DNA of 64,000 nucleotides from Dasypus novemcinctus. Lineage: Eukaryota > Chordata > Mammalia > Cingulata > Dasypodidae. Made by a program: the position numbers and the translations under genes. Positions 23,201 through 35,764 of this stretch are shown piece after piece (the stretch's first letter is position 1; every line of letters begins with the position of its first letter). The DNA is taken from assembly GCF_030445035.2 (NCBI RefSeq), contig NC_080701.1, positions 12,738,739 through 12,802,738 of the forward strand, written 5' to 3'. Under the pieces are notes generated by a model. The model was not told the DNA's origin and made no database searches. It worked only from the letters and a program-made list of their open reading frames with translations.

Positions 23201-24720
23201 AGCTTCTTGGATCTGTAGGCTTGTGTCTTTGGCAAAATTTGGGGAGTTTTCAGCTATTATTTCTGCAAATATTCTTTTAGCCATCTCTCTCCTCTTCAGG
23301 GATTTTGATGACACAGATATTGGATCTTCTGTTATTGTTGCACAAGTCCCTGAGGTTCTATTCATTTTCAGTCTATTTTATTTCTGTTGTTCAGATTGGG
23401 TGAATTCTATTATTTTGTCCTCAAGTTCATTGATTCTATTCACTGTCATCTTCACTCTACTATCTGGCCCACTCGCCAAGTTTTTTTTTTAATTTGTTAT
23501 ATTTTTAAGTTTATAATTTTCATTTTTAAAATAACTTCTCTTTCATTGCTGAGATCATCTATTTTTTCCAGTGTTTAAAGATAATTTTTAATTGATGGTT
23601 AAAGTTTTTTTAGGATGGCTGCTTTAAAAATTTTGTCAGATGGTTCTAACATCTGATTGATCTTAGTGCTGTCATCAATTGATTGTCTTCTCTCATTCAA
23701 GTGGTAATTTTCTTGGTTCTTGATAGGACAGGTGACTTTCAATTGTGTCCTGGACTTTTTGTCTATTATGTAAGGAGACCCTAGGCCCTGTGTAAAATTT
23801 CTGTATTAGCAAGCAGTCCTGCTGTTGAGGTTTAGCTTGTGGGTCTTGGCTGACACTCCTGGACTGTGGTTCTTACGACAGGTTACTTTTCAGAGCCTTT
23901 GCCATGTTATTTTGGTCTGCCTGGTTTCCCTGGTTCTCCTGGGGCTACCACTGGTCCGTGGTGCTGGTGCCTGACAGGCTGGCAGGGGGTTACCCAGGCC
24001 AGGCTTCCGGTTGTCTTTTGGTTGCAGGAGAGTTGTGGTGGGGTCTTCCTAATGCTCTCCCCCATCTGCCCTGGCATCTCTAGACAGAGGAGAGTCTTGG
24101 CCTCCTTGGAAGAAGAGGATCCCGGGCAAGGCCACTTGCTGTGGCTGGACCGCTCTCGGCGGTTCTGCCCTGCCCTGCTGTCTCTGCTGGGACAGGGGAG
24201 TCTCAGACTCACAAGGACAAGGCTGCCTGGACTACTCCACCTGCCGAAGCTGGGTCTCTCTTGCCAAGCTCATCTGCCTACCTTGGTAGCTCGTGTGAAA
24301 AAGGGCCGTCTCTGGCTCATCAGGGAATGAGAGTGCTTCTTCTGGCTGCTCGTTTGGGTGAGGCTCCCAGCCGACCTCCCTTGCTAGAGGTGTTGGGCAG
24401 AGGATCTCCTGTTCCAGGGAGGAATGAGACGACCTGGAGTACCTTCCGCTGCTAGGTTGGGGTCAGGCAATGTCCGGTCTGGGGTGCATTCTTCTGTAGG
24501 TGGATGGATGCAAGATGCCTGCTGCTTCGCCATGCCCCCTGTTCTGTGGTTGCAAACCACCTCGCCTTCTTATCACGGTTACAGTTCTGCGTTGGTCGTC
24601 TCTTTCACCCTTCCTAGGGTTTATAGTTGTGTTTAATGGGGAGGAGCCAGGGGGAAATGGGTCTATACCATGTTGTCCATCCTGGAAGTTTTATGGCACA
24701 TTTTTTTGTTGTTTACTTTT
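20290..24720 (-). mobile_element. Old L1, long antisense copy, interrupted
   Basis: 20.4-21.36 kb reads as antisense ORF2 (caaacaacacactctgtatg, tatagtctgtcttggagaat). After the SINE insert, 21.98-23.9 kb continues toward the L1 5' part (ctgaggtctactttaccaaa, ttctgttgttcagattgggt, atggctgctttaaaaatttt). All frames are broken. The part beyond about 23.9 kb, GC-richer, is probably 5' UTR but less certain. Confidence 0.75.
21361..21973 (-). mobile_element. DAS-type SINE cluster inside the L1
   Basis: Two or more antisense units: tails at about 21370 and 21838 (aaagatttatttatttttat), B-box regions near 21470, 21775 and 21925. Flanked by ccaattttct (21351-21360) and ccagttttct (21974-21983), a 9/10 TSD, so either one compound element or a nested pair. 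Confidence 0.75.
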
Positions 24721-24734
24721 ATTTTAAGCAAAAT

Positions 24735-25370
24735 CTTCATTGTCTTTTTTTTTCAAGAGACATAGATCACACAAAATGTTACATTAAAAAATATGAGGTT
24801 CCCATACCCCACTCTCTACCCCCCCACTCCCACTCCTCCCACATCAACAACCTCTTTCCTCATTGTGGCATATTCATTGCATTGGATTAGTAAATTTTGC
24901 AGCACTGCTACACAGCATGGATTATAGTTTACATTGTAGTTTACGTTCTCCCCCAGTCCATTCAGTGGGTCATGGCAGGATATGTAAAGTTCTGTATCTG
25001 TCCCTGCAATATCATTCAGGACAATTCCAAGTCCCGACAATGCCCCCACATCACATCTCTTCTTCCCTCTCCCTGCCCTCAGCAACTCCCATGGCCACTG
25101 TCTCCACATCAGTGATACAATTTCTTCCATTGCTAGAGTCACAATAGTTCTACAGTAGAATACCAGTAAGTTCTCTCTAATCCATATTTTATTCCTCTAT
25201 CCTGAAAACCTGGGGACAGTGATGTCCACTCCACCTCTAAATCAAGAGGGGGCTTAGATCCCACATGGCTGATGGATGCAATTCTCCTGTTTGCAGCTGT
25301 AGACTCTCTAGGTTCCCTGGTATGGTGGTTGATATCCTCACCTCCCTGTTAGCTGAACTGAGTAAGTCCA
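24735..25370 (-). mobile_element. Xenarthran L1 3' end (copy 1)
   Basis: Antisense: gacatagatcacacaaaatg, ttacattaaaaaatatgagg, a CT-rich block, then cccccacatcacatctcttc and gatgtccactccacctctaa. The same sequence occurs at 53280-53815 (sense) and 56554-56972 (antisense). Confidence 0.8.
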
Positions 25371-26254
25371 ACAAACCATGGTACATTTCTAAAAAAAGAG
25401 CTTTATCTTGGGACTTTTACTGATGGATTGGCTGAGATAGGAAGATTGCCACATGGCAGTCAGTTGGATAAGATACACTAAGCACTCTGGTTAACTGAAA
25501 TGAAATTCAAGGGTTGCCCAGTAATGCAGCTGGAAAATAAATATCATTGATGACACCTTCTAGAATGTCTCTGTGTATTTCCAAACTCCACAATTTTGTC
25601 CTGCTACAATTGCTGATAATCACTTCTAAAACCTGTGGCTCTCAGCCAGTAGAAACCTGCTACTATTTATAGAACATACGCCATTTCAAAATTTTGATTA
25701 GCTACCATTTTGATTCAAACTGGGAGATGACCAATACATTGAAACTCAAGTGGGATTTAATGGAGAGAGCCTTGGAATAAAAATAAAGAAGGTGGATTCA
25801 GGTTTTGTTTCTGTCACTCATTAGCCATTGGCTCTTAGAGAAATGCATTTCTTACTCTTATTTAAAATAAAAATAATTTCAACACAGGTTTGTGGAATCA
25901 TATAAAATGTGAAAGCACTTTGGAAAATACAAAACGTTAGATGTAGGCATGGAGTCAGTGTTATTCTTCAGTAGTAACAGTTGTTGGGACACATTTTCCT
26001 TACTGTATCTGCATTCTCAAATAGTTGCTACTAATGACAGCCAGGAGATGGCTATCTAGGTTTAAAGCGGCTGTTATAATCCTCTTCAGGTTCCGAGACA
26101 CTTGATTTCATAATACTCCCCTCACTTTAAAGATGCTGTATGCCAAAATGGTTACTTAAATTGAAATGAATAAAATCTAGGTTGAGTCCTTGGTGAGGCG
26201 ATGGCACTCTGCCCACATAATCAGATGTCGGGGTGCCGCGCTGCAGTGACTGGT
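25371..26254. other. Intergenic with one MIR relic
   Basis: 25755-25930 looks like a plus-strand MIR (gagagccttggaataaaaat, ctgtcactcattagccattg, tataaaatgtgaaagcactt). Nothing else is recognised. Confidence 0.55.
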
Positions 26255-26400
26255 GTGGGAATCAGGAGGCCTGAGCTGTTCTGCTGTTGACACTAATGAG
26301 CGACGTGACCTTGGGGAAGTCCCTTAAACTCCGGGACACAATAGGCTCACTTGTAAAAGCAAGAACCGGACTTGACCAGCCTTTCCTAGTCTAAAAACCT
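26255..26400 (+). repeat. MIR SINE relic
   Basis: Reads gaatcaggaggcctgagctg, gagcgacgtgaccttgggga, agtcccttaaactccg, then ggctcacttgtaaaagcaag: MIR core in order. Confidence 0.7.
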
Positions 26401-26606
26401 TCCAGGTGTTGCCAAGCCACAGCCAGGTTCCGTGTGGCTCCTGTTCCACGAAGCACGGCCACAAGGCGACGACCATCTTCTTCGCCCTGAACTTGGTGTC
26501 AATGAGAAACAACCCCCTGAACTTTGAGTTGTTACTAAAGCATAGACTCACCTCAACTTTTTAATGCAGACCTCATTTGATTTGGACAATATAAAAGGAT
26601 ACTGTT

Positions 26607-26808
26607 GGGGAGCGGCTGTAGCTAGGTGGTTGAACGCCTGCTTCCCACGCACAGGGACCCGGGTTCAATCCCCGGTACCTCCTAAAAACAACAACAAGAA
26701 AAACGTAATCCTTGGAGAACGGATGTATTATTAGTGCAATGGTTGAGTGCCTCCCACGTACAAGGTCCTGGCTCAACCCCTGGGTATCTCCTTAAAAAAA
26801 AAAAAGTG
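26607..26808 (+). mobile_element. Dimeric tRNA-Ala SINE
   Basis: Two plus-strand units (ggggagcggctgtagctagg with gggttcaatcccc; the second with caatggttgagtgcctccca) and a poly-A. A short tactgtt duplication flanks the pair at 26600-26606 and 26809-26815. The joining sequence differs from the dimers at 19 and 42 kb. Confidence 0.75.
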
Positions 26809-26815
26809 TACTGTT

Positions 26816-27975
26816 TCTTGACTCGGACAATTTTTCTTCTGTCTCTCACTCGTTATTTTAGTCTGCCAAGTAGCACCAGCTCATCTTCTGAAGAACATGT
26901 CTCCCTCATTCCGGAGGCATGAGCCCTGTGGGAGGGGTCATTTTCTCAAATCCGCAGTTGACCAGTCCATGGCACTTGACCGAAGCTGGACCAATGACCT
27001 GATCCCCAGGATTTTGGAAGTGGAACCAAAAGACTCAGTTCAGACCTTTTGAGGGACTGGAGCTCAAGGCTCTAACCCCGGGAGGGACCAGCAGCCACGT
27101 CCCGACACTTGGAGAGAGCAGAGCTCAGGAGGACGGAGTTGAGGACGGGGCAGCCGAGACACTGAAGGCCCTGCTTCTGGCTGTTCCCAAAGCTTGGGTG
27201 GTCCAGACTGAGTCAGACCTTTCTGGGATTCTAAGAAGCCACACACCTCAGCAGAGGGGATTGCCTGTCACCTGTAGCCAAGTAGTCCAATGGACATCTA
27301 CTCTTCCTCCTGGAGAAACAAGAAGTATCTCCTCTAAAGTTGCTCCCAAGCAGTAACGTTTTTTAAGAGCACGGATACCCTGATTCACTGTCAGGTATAT
27401 TCCTGTTGGCCACCTTCTACCTTTATGTCAAAAAAGGGAATTTGGCTCCACAGAACCATGGAGAATGGGCTAGAATTTGAGAGGAGAAGGGACCTGGGGG
27501 CACAAACCTAGCCAAGCAGGAGGAAACAGGACAGCTGGCTGCTTATGTGGCATTGAAAGGTTTGATGAGACTCCCTTGGGAGCTACGCAGTAGGACAATA
27601 AGGGTTGTCGGGGTCTCGCGTCGTGCTTCTGCAGATGGGAAAGCTGCCCACCCAGATTCCCTTGAGCCTTCCTGAGATCACAGCAGCTTGTTTTGGCCAG
27701 TACCTGACTTCATCAAGTGCTTCATACCTCAAGCATCTTTTCCAGAACGTTTTCTCTAGTTGGAGAGGAGTGCTCAGGCCATGTGCTGGGCAGTCTGGAA
27801 GCGCCAGGAAGGTAGAGCACCTGAGAGCACCTTTAATCGCTGAGGGATGGGAGTTTGTGGCTATGTACCCAGGGTTCACACCCTTAGTAGGGCAATTCTC
27901 CTTGTGCTCTACAGTCTGAGAGACTTAGTAAGCTGTAGCCTGCTCATTAACACACTCTTTCCTCTCTTTTTGGCA
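26816..27975. other. Intergenic, no recognised feature
   Basis: No exon or confident repeat. Paired open frames at 27583-27919 on both strands have no supporting structure. Confidence 0.45.
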
Positions 27976-27979
27976 TTTT

Positions 27980-28545
27980 GCCACTCCCTCATCATGCGCA
28001 GCAGTTTGATATAGTTCATGAATTCCAAAAATAGATACTGGATTATGTCTGTAAACTGGTCTGTACCTGGGCATGATTAAATTATGATTAGGGCTCTGAT
28101 TGGACCATGTCAGTAGGGTGTTGAGTCCCCGCCTCTTGGTGGGTGGGCACCCACAGATAAAAGACGTGGCAAAGGACAGAGTTGAAGTTTTGATGTTGGA
28201 GTCTTGAGCTGGAGCCCTAGGAAGTAAGCACACAGAAGAGATGGGGTGTGAGCAGAGAGAAGCAAGCCCTGGGAAGAGAGGAACCCAGGAAGCCTGAGCC
28301 CTGGCAGATGTCAGCAGCCAACTTGCACCTACACATGGCAGAAGACTTTGGTGAGAGAAGTAACTTGTCCTTTATGGCCTGGTATCTGTAAGCTTCTACT
28401 CCAAATAAACACCCTTTATAAAAACCAACTGATTTCTGATATTTTGCATCAGCACCCCTTTGGCTGACTAAAACACCATGCTACCTGATTAATAAACTAC
28501 TTGCATCCAAATCCTAGTCTCAGGAACTGTTTTAGGGGAATCCAA
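27980..28545 (+). mobile_element. Xenarthran LTR-type repeat, likely solo LTR
   Basis: Shows LTR organisation: a TATA-like agataaaag at about 28156, a polyadenylation signal aataaacaccctttataaaa at about 28404, and an end resembling MaLR-type LTRs (ccctttggctgactaaaaca). No internal region follows. The family name cannot be fixed without a database. Confidence 0.6.
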
Positions 28546-28559
28546 ACTAAAGATATCCT

Positions 28560-29420
28560 TTATTATTATTATTATTAAGGTATAATTTACATGCAGTAAG
28601 TGACCTTTTTTAGTGTAAAATTCTATGATATTTGATAAACATAAACCTGTACAATTATGTAAATTCCACCACAGTCCAGATTTAGAGAGTTTCTGTCACC
28701 GCCCCTGTCCCCCAATTCCCTGCCATTCCTTTATCATCAATCCCACCTCTACCCCAGGCCCTGACAAACACTGATCAGATTTACTGATGAGATTTATGTC
28801 CTTATCCCAGGATGTCGTAACAGGGAATTGGATACTATGTAGCCTTTTTGAGTCTGGCTCTTTTCACTGACAGTTGCACGTCTGCAATTCATCCATGCTG
28901 CAAGGTGTATCAGTAGAATGTCCCCTTTTATTGCTGAGTAGTATTCCATTGTATAGCTACATCACCGTCACTTTCCATTCACCAGCTGAAGGACATATGG
29001 GTTGCTTCCAGTTTGGGGAGGTTATGCATGAATGAACATCATCAACATTCACATAGAGGTTTTAGTGTGAATGGTTTTTATTTCACTTGGGGAAACACCT
29101 AGGAGAGGATTTGCTGAGTCATATGGTAACTTTATAAGAAGCTGTCAATTTTTTTTCCCCAAACAGTAACGTATGAGAGTTCTAGTAGCCTTGGTATTAT
29201 CATTTTTTAAAATTTAGTCATTTTAATAGGTATGCAGTGGCATCTCCTTGTAGCTTTCATTGGAATTTCCCTTTGACTAATGATGTTGAGCATTTTTTCA
29301 TGTGCTTATGGGTCATTCATGCATATTCTTTGCTAAAAACTATCTGTTCAAATCTTTAGCCCTTTTTAACCTTGGGTTGTTTTCTTTTTATTGAGTTTTG
29401 AGCATTCTCAAACATTTTTT
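28560..29420 (-). repeat. Old L1 3' fragment
   Basis: Antisense L1M 3' region: aaggtataatttacatgcag, gctgagtagtattccattgt, gttgcttccagtttggggag, aatgatgttgagcatttttt, in the expected order. Confidence 0.85.
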
Positions 29421-29999
29421 TTCTTTCATTTCAAAATGAAAATAATTTTTTTTCTGATGAAAAAGGGGTATATACACATTTTTTTAAAATTAGCACAAAA
29501 TTAGACCCCCTTACCCTGATTTTTTAAATGACAATAAGGGGAAAGCTTCAAGAAACAAGACAGAGACCAAAGGCAGGTTTACCGATGATATGAAACAGCA
29601 CTGCTAGGGCACCTCAGCTGTAGGTTCCTCTATCTAGGAACCCCAAGGCGGTGTGACACAGAACCCACCTCCACGCCCCACTGGCCTGACCAAGCTCCTG
29701 CTGAGACAGCCATGGTCTATCTACTTCTAATATCTTCTCTCAGGCAGAAACTAAGGCAAACAGCCCTCTCTTACCTCAGATGAGGCGGCGAAATGGTGAA
29801 ATCCAATCACAGCTTTGTTACTTCATCTAGCTACCGAGGGGAAGAGTCTTTGTTCTCTAATAAAACTGTTCAAGATCAGGTAAGCACTCCTGACAAAGAA
29901 GGACTTCTCACAGAATCCTACAACGTCCTACATTTTCTCTCCTTGATACTTGGGATGCTAAGTTCATGAGTCAACGTGGCTAGGTCATGGTGTCCAGTT
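29421..29999. other. Unassigned, possibly an LTR relic
   Basis: 29.57-29.93 kb has a late ctctaataaaactgttcaag that could be an LTR polyadenylation signal. I could not assign it. Confidence 0.3.
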
Positions 30000-30395
30000 G
30001 TTCTGTCAAGTAAGCAATGGCCTAATTGTTATTGTGAGGGTATTTTGTGGATTTAAGTCATTAGTCAGGTGATTAGCAACTAAATCTGATTGAATCCACA
30101 AATAACAAAGGAGATGGCCTTCAGCCATGAGAGAAGTCTCATCCACTAAGTTGAAGGTTTTACAGAAAGAACTGATGATTTCATCAGTCAGAAAGAAAAA
30201 TTTCTTACTCTATTTCAGTCAGCCAGCTTCTCCTGGGGAATTCACAAAAGCTTTCACTGGAGTTCCCAACATGTGGAATTCAGACTTGCCAATCCACAGT
30301 GGCATGCTAATTCCTATAATAAATCTCACAATATTTACATACATGTCCTGTCGGTTCTGTTTCTCTGGACAACCTACTAGTGTAATACTATATAT
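30000..30395 (+). repeat. MLT-like LTR relic
   Basis: Ends with ctaattcctataataaatct, catgtcctgtcggttctgtt and tctctggacaacctactagt, a shared ending of old mammalian LTRs. Decayed, with no internal region. Confidence 0.5.
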
Positions 30396-30894
30396 ATAAT
30401 TTTATTTCCTGGAAAAGGACACACAGAGATCCTAGCTAAGTAGTCAAATTTCCTATGAGCTTTGAAAAGGGAGGAAAAAAATTACTAAATGGTGCTTTCG
30501 GAGGATTTCCTAAGACTCTTTCACCGTATCTATTATCGTATGACCCAGGAAAAGTGCTATAGTTTTATGACCTCTCAGACTTCACTCTATGCACACAAAA
30601 ACACAAACAGCAGAAATAGAAATATGAACTACATAGTGTTTTGTGACTTCTTCATGTAATATATGATGGAAGTCTTTTCAAGTAAATAAGTGTCTATATT
30701 AATCCTATTTAAAGGTGGCTCTGTAGACACTATTGATATAATTTATTTATTCAATCCTTACTGATGAACATTTAGGTTTTACACATGAAGTAGATATTGT
30801 ATTTCTTATGTGAATTGCTTCTCTGTTTCTTTTGATGACTTTTCTATTCAGTTAGTGAAAAGCACCTTAAATATTAGTGATATTAACTACATTT

Positions 30895-31314
30895 TTATTT
30901 ATTTATTTATTTCTCTCCCCTTCTCCACCCTCCCCCCTCACACACACAATTGTCTGCTCTCTGTGTCCATTCACTGTTGCTTTCTTCTGTGTCTGCTTAT
31001 ATTCTTGTCAGTGGCACCAGGAATCTGTGTCTCTTTTTGTTGTGTCATCTTGCTGCATCAGTTCTCTGTGTGTGCAGCACCACTGCTGGGCGGGCTGCAC
31101 CTTTTTCGCGCTGGGCGGCTCTCCTTACGGGGCGCACTCCTTGCGCGTGGGGCTCCCCTATGTGGGGACACCCCTGCGTGGCAGGGCACTCCTTGTGAGC
31201 ACCAGCACTGCACGTGGGCCAGCTTACTACATGGGTCAGGAGGCCCTGGGTTTGAACCCTGGACCTCCCATGTGGTAGGTAGACGCTCTATCCATTGAGA
31301 CAAATCCTCTTGCC
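30895..31314 (-). mobile_element. DAS SINE, full length
   Basis: Antisense tail through head. Perfect 12-bp TSD, ttaactacattt, at 30883-30894 and 31315-31326. The overlapping 162- and 133-residue frames are SINE translations. Confidence 0.95.
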
Positions 31315-31639
31315 TTAACTACATTTAATGAAGAGTCTTCGATAATCATAAGCAACCCTCTTTCCTCCCTTTCTTGATAACTCAATTAAAAAAAAAACAT
31401 TAGGCAGCTGCAAGGATTGGGGGTAGGGTGGGTGGTTGGATCTATGCAAGGAGGGTGGTCAAGCAGGTAACAGCCTGGCGGGCATTAGAAGATTACCCAA
31501 AGGGGCACTGAGCAATGAACAAATACATTGAGGCTAACAAGAGCAACGGTTTCTCCTTGTCAGGGAAGAGAATCACAAATATGCAAAAGGAAAAAATAAG
31601 GGTAAGTTTTGTGTGTTGGATTGGAATTACAGCAATTGG

Positions 31640-31785
31640 TAATGACCTAATGGTTTGGAATATATAGATAAACAAATACATACGTATGTATACATGCAAA
31701 ATGTGTGTACATGTGTGTGTATACATAATATATATGTGTGTGTGTATATACACACACGCACACATTTATGTATCTCCTAACTCTG
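31640..31785. repeat. TG/TA/CA alternating microsatellite
   Basis: Degenerate alternating purine-pyrimidine tract with gtgtgtgtgtatatacacac and several atac/gtat steps. Confidence 0.85.
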
Positions 31786-31839
31786 TCCATTAGGATGGCG
31801 ATGGGAGCAATGAACATATCTAGTGTGCACATATTGAGA

Positions 31840-32820
31840 TCTAAATTCAGTTCTCCACTAAAAGGGCTCCTTGCAGAAATGGCTTATTCCAGATCTGGAC
31901 AGGAAAGCATAAGATGAATCTAGAACACATTTTGTGCCTGTAAGTAAGGAAGTGATCATAGATTGACAGGAAGACAGTGAAAGGATATCACAGTCAACCT
32001 GAATAGGGCGTCACTGGCCAAATCTGGGACAATCTGAGCCTCAAACTAAATAATGATAGTAACAGATTGTACTCCACAGAATAAAACAGGAACCCTTGAA
32101 TCCATACTGATAAATAGATAACTGAGTAAATATATGGGAAGAAGAGAAAGCTCTTCTGTAGAGTAGAATGTTAACTAATAAATGAAGAAAGTGTGAAGAA
32201 TTTAGAAAATGACTCTTGGTCAATGATTACACTAATAATTCATTCAGACATAAAACATCAATTGATATAAAAACTGAAAGGTAAAAGTTGGGTGAGGAAC
32301 AAGATATTTATCCAGCATTAATATACCTTCTGGGGAGCAGCTGTAGCTCAGTGGTTGAGTGCCTGCTTTTCATACACGAGGTCCTGGGTTCAAACCCAGG
32401 TACCTCCTTAAAAAAAAAAAAATACCTTCTCACAAAATACTTAGTAATTACAAAAGGAAAAAGAGTAACTTCAACAGCAGACATTACTTAGATCATTTTA
32501 GGACAAACTGAAGTATTATGCCACCTGTGGGAAGGCAGTAAGATGAGGACAACCTACTGCCGTGATATGCCTGCCCAAAAGGCAGAACCCCAAATGAGGG
32601 CCATTCTACAAAGAAACTGAGGAACCATTCTGCATGAAAGAAATAGGGGCGAGGGGCCACTCTGGCTCATCCTTTTGCTATAAACAATATTACTGAGATC
32701 ATTGGGAAACTTGATGGAGTCGCTGGGTGAACAAGGAGTGCCTTGTACTATTTTTACAATTTTTCTGTAAGTTTGAAATTATTTCAACATACAAAGTAAA
32801 AAGACAAAAAAAAAAAATCA
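31840..32820 (+). repeat. LINE 3' UTR-like region with a SINE insert
   Basis: Segments such as tgagggccattctacaaaga and taagtttgaaattatttcaa resemble old L1 3' UTRs and end in an A-rich stretch at about 32800. Interrupted by the tRNA SINE at 32332. Confidence 0.45.
32332..32421 (+). mobile_element. Monomeric tRNA-Ala SINE, very tRNA-like
   Basis: About 76 bp that keep tRNA-Ala organisation: an A-box-like tagctcagtggttgagtgcc and a B-box stem gggttcaaaccc, followed directly by poly-A. TSD ataccttct at 32323-32331 and 32422-32430. The TSD and poly-A show a retroposed copy, not a tRNA gene. Confidence 0.93.
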
Positions 32821-33415
32821 GAAGCACAAGAAAGCTGGAGGAGTGCTGAATTGATAGTCAGATGTGGGAGCCGAATGGACTATGCAAATAATTTCCTCTT
32901 TGTGGCAAAGGGATGAAAGAAAAGCCTTTCAATTAAAGGAGAAAAGAAGGTTCAAAAGAGTGGAAAGTATCATTATTTGTTGCACAAGCATTCGGTGAAA
33001 ATATTTCAGCAAATAAAATTTTTATTAATCAGCAAAAATATAACAAACAGATCAATCAGGTAAGGAGCCAGGCCAGCTAGAGGGAATACGTTTGCTGCCA
33101 GTGTCTCACAAACAACTACACAGTACAAAGCAAGAGGGTAAAGTGAATGAAACTGCACGCAGTTCAAAATCCAATAAAACCTACAGTACCATGGGCCTAG
33201 AGCCAAAGCATATTCTTGGATTGGGCTTCAGTACCTAAATTTAACCATCTGGAACTTCCTTTTAAAGAATCAGCCTGCTCAACCTTTTCAAATAAAGGAT
33301 GTATCTTTTAATAGGAAGCCTGTATTTTATCATAAAAATGGAAGAAAACACACTATTCCCTTTGCTGAGATAATTTCCAGAGAAACAGGCTCTATTTTAG
33401 CTTGCATAGCATATT

Positions 33416-33803
33416 TTTTAAAGATTTGTTTATTTTTATTTATTTCACCCACCCCCTTTGTCTGCTGTGTCCATTCGCTGTGTGTTCCTCTATGTCCGCT
33501 TGCAGTCTTGTCAGGCAGCACCGGGAATCTGTGTCTCTTTTTGCTGCATCAGCTCTCCACGTGTGCGGCGTCACTCCTGGGCAAGCTGCGCTTTTCTTGT
33601 GCGGGGTGGCTCTCCTTGCAGGATGCACTCCTTGAGTGTGGGGTTCCCCTATGCAGGGGACACCCCTGCGTGGCATGTCACTCCTTGCATGCATCAGCAC
33701 TGTGCATGGGCCAGCTCCACACGGGTCAGGAGGCCCTGGGTTTGAACCCTGGACCTCCCATGTGGTAGATGCACGCTCTATCAGTTGAGCCAAATCCACT
33801 TCC
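33416..33803 (-). mobile_element. DAS SINE, full length
   Basis: Antisense tail to head. TSD cttgcatagcatatt / cttgcatagcgtatt (14/15) at 33401-33415 and 33804-33818. Confidence 0.94.
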
Positions 33804-33949
33804 CTTGCATAGCGTATTGTAGGATGCTGTCTATGGCAACTTTATTTCAAGTGATCAGGTGCAATGCATCAGTCCGGGAGCTTACAGACCAACGATTTAC
33901 ATAGTAACTTCTGTGTGTATGTCCGTTACAATAAATGTGCATTCTCTCC

Positions 33950-34125
33950 TACTCTTGTCAGCCACTCTGCAGGAGTCTAATTTTACAAATAAGGAAACCA
34001 CATCTCAGCAAGGTGAAGCACCTTTCCCAGAGCTGATGCTTACAAGTGGCACAGCATGGACTCAAAGTGGATGCCCTCACTCTAAATTTACTGCAATTTC
34101 CATAATACCAGATTCAGTTCAGAAG
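33950..34125 (-). repeat. MIR SINE relic
   Basis: Antisense MIR order: ctaattttacaaataaggaa, accacatctcagcaaggtga, gctgatgcttacaagtggca, ggactcaaagtggatgccct. It underlies a 157-residue open frame that I reject. Confidence 0.65.
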
Positions 34126-34527
34126 AACTGCAAATCACCATCCAGCAGTAACATTGTGAAAGATTCCATTCACTCAATAACAGTTAGTATTCTCATATGT
34201 AACTCATTTCTAAAGGCTTTTCTTTCATCCCTTTGCCAGAAAGAGGATGGCAAACTGTTACTGAAAAGTATCAAGAGGTGTTTAAAATGTTTAAAATGTT
34301 TGTTAGTGATGATGTTAGAGACAGAAACATAAGCCTTTTTCTATAACCTCCACTTAGAGTCCTCGATATTTGGTGACTGGCTGCTCTTCAGTTCAGACTG
34401 ACGTCCAAGATGCTGGCAAAATTTGTTGAATCAGACCAAGTTAAAGCCTAGAATCTGTGACATCAAGTCTGATTATCTCTGCTCAAGCAGAATTCAAGTT
34501 CAACTCTAATAAAGTAAATTCCAGATG

Positions 34528-34930
34528 GCGGGAAGCGGACTTGGCCCAATGGATAGGGCATCCGCCTACCACATGGGAGGTCCAAGGTTCAAACCCCGGG
34601 CCTCCTTGACCCGTGTGGAGCTGGCCCATGAGCAGTGCTGATGTGCTCAAGGAGTGCCGTGCCACACAGGGGTGTCCCCCGTGTAGGGGAACCCCACGCA
34701 CAAGGAGTGCGTCCTGTAAGGAGAGCCGCCCAGTGCGAAAGAAAGTGCAGCCTGCCCAAGAATGGTGCCCCACATACGGAGAGCTGACACAGCAAGATGA
34801 CGCAATTAAAGAAACACAGATTTCCGGTGCCACTGATAAGGATAGAAGCGGTCACAGAAGAACATACAGCGAATGGACACAGAGAACAGACAACTGGGGG
34901 GGGGGAATGGGAGAGAAATTTAAAAAAAAA
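34528..34930 (+). mobile_element. DAS SINE, full length
   Basis: Head gcgggaagcggacttggccc through a poly-A. TSD aattccagatg / aattccagacg at 34517-34527 and 34931-34941. Confidence 0.93.
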
Positions 34931-35055
34931 AATTCCAGACGACTTCAGAGCCAATAGTGCTTTTCAGAAAACATTTTCTAGACTGCTTTAACTGATGTGG
35001 CATCAAACTAGAAAGACTATTCAATGGATTTGCATCATGGTTAAAAAAAGAATCA

Positions 35056-35470
35056 GGGAAGCAGACTTGACTCAATGGATAGAGCATCCGCCTACCACAT
35101 GGGAGGTCCAGGGTTCAAACCCCAGGCCTTCTGACCCATGTGGTGAGCTGGCCCACATGCAGTGCTGATGTGCGCAAGGAGTGCTGTGCCACACAGGGGT
35201 GTCCCCTGCGTATGGGAGCCCACGCGCAAGGAGTGTGTCCCATAAGGAGAGCTGCCCCACGCAAAAAATGGAAGTGCTGCCTGCCCAGGAGTGGCACTGC
35301 ACACACAGAGAGCTGATGCAGCAAGATGACACAACAAAAAGAGACACAGAATCCCAGTGCCGCTGACAAGAATCCAAGCGGACACAGAAGAACACACAGC
35401 GAATGGAGACAGAGAGCAGACAAGGAGTGAGGAGGGGAGAGGAATAAATAAAACTAAATCTTAAAAAAAA
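35056..35470 (+). mobile_element. DAS SINE, full length
   Basis: Head gggaagcagacttgactcaa to poly-A. TSD aaaaaaagaatca at 35043-35055 and 35471-35483. Confidence 0.93.
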
Positions 35471-35577
35471 AAAAAAAGAATCAACTGGCCAAGTATACCT
35501 GCGATGGTTTTCACGTGCTTTAAATATGGCGTAAGCAGGCAGACTGGGATGTCGGATGAGGTTATGCCACCACTGTC

Positions 35578-35650
35578 CTTTTAGTACTGGGAGTTGAACC
35601 CAGGACCTCGTACATGCAAAGCAGGTGCGAGCTACACCCACCTCACAGCC
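35578..35650 (-). mobile_element. Monomeric tRNA-Ala SINE
   Basis: Antisense unit gagttgaacccaggacctcg followed by gcaggtgcgagctacaccca. Short, with no TSD found. Confidence 0.65.
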
Positions 35651-35674
35651 ACCACTGGCCTTGAAAGTCAGTGA

Positions 35675-35754
35675 AGGGGAGCAGGTGTAGCTTAGCGCCT
35701 GCTTCCCGTGTACGAGGTCCTGCGTTCAATCCCTGCTACCGTCTGAGAAAAAAG
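35675..35754 (+). mobile_element. Monomeric tRNA-Ala SINE
   Basis: Reads aggggagcaggtgtagctta with B-box-like gcgttcaatccc. Perfect TSD aagtcagtga at 35665-35674 and 35755-35764. Confidence 0.85.
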
Positions 35755-35764
35755 AAGTCAGTGA

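Noticed and set aside
22349..23492. Short frames within the antisense L1
   Set aside because: Fragments of a broken LINE in the wrong context; no intact ORF1 or ORF2.
32332..32407. Possible tRNA-Ala gene
   Set aside because: Directly followed by poly-A and flanked by target-site duplications, so it is a retroposed SINE.
33859..34332. 157-residue open frame
   Set aside because: Its middle is an antisense MIR; no splice sites, homology or codon structure are visible.
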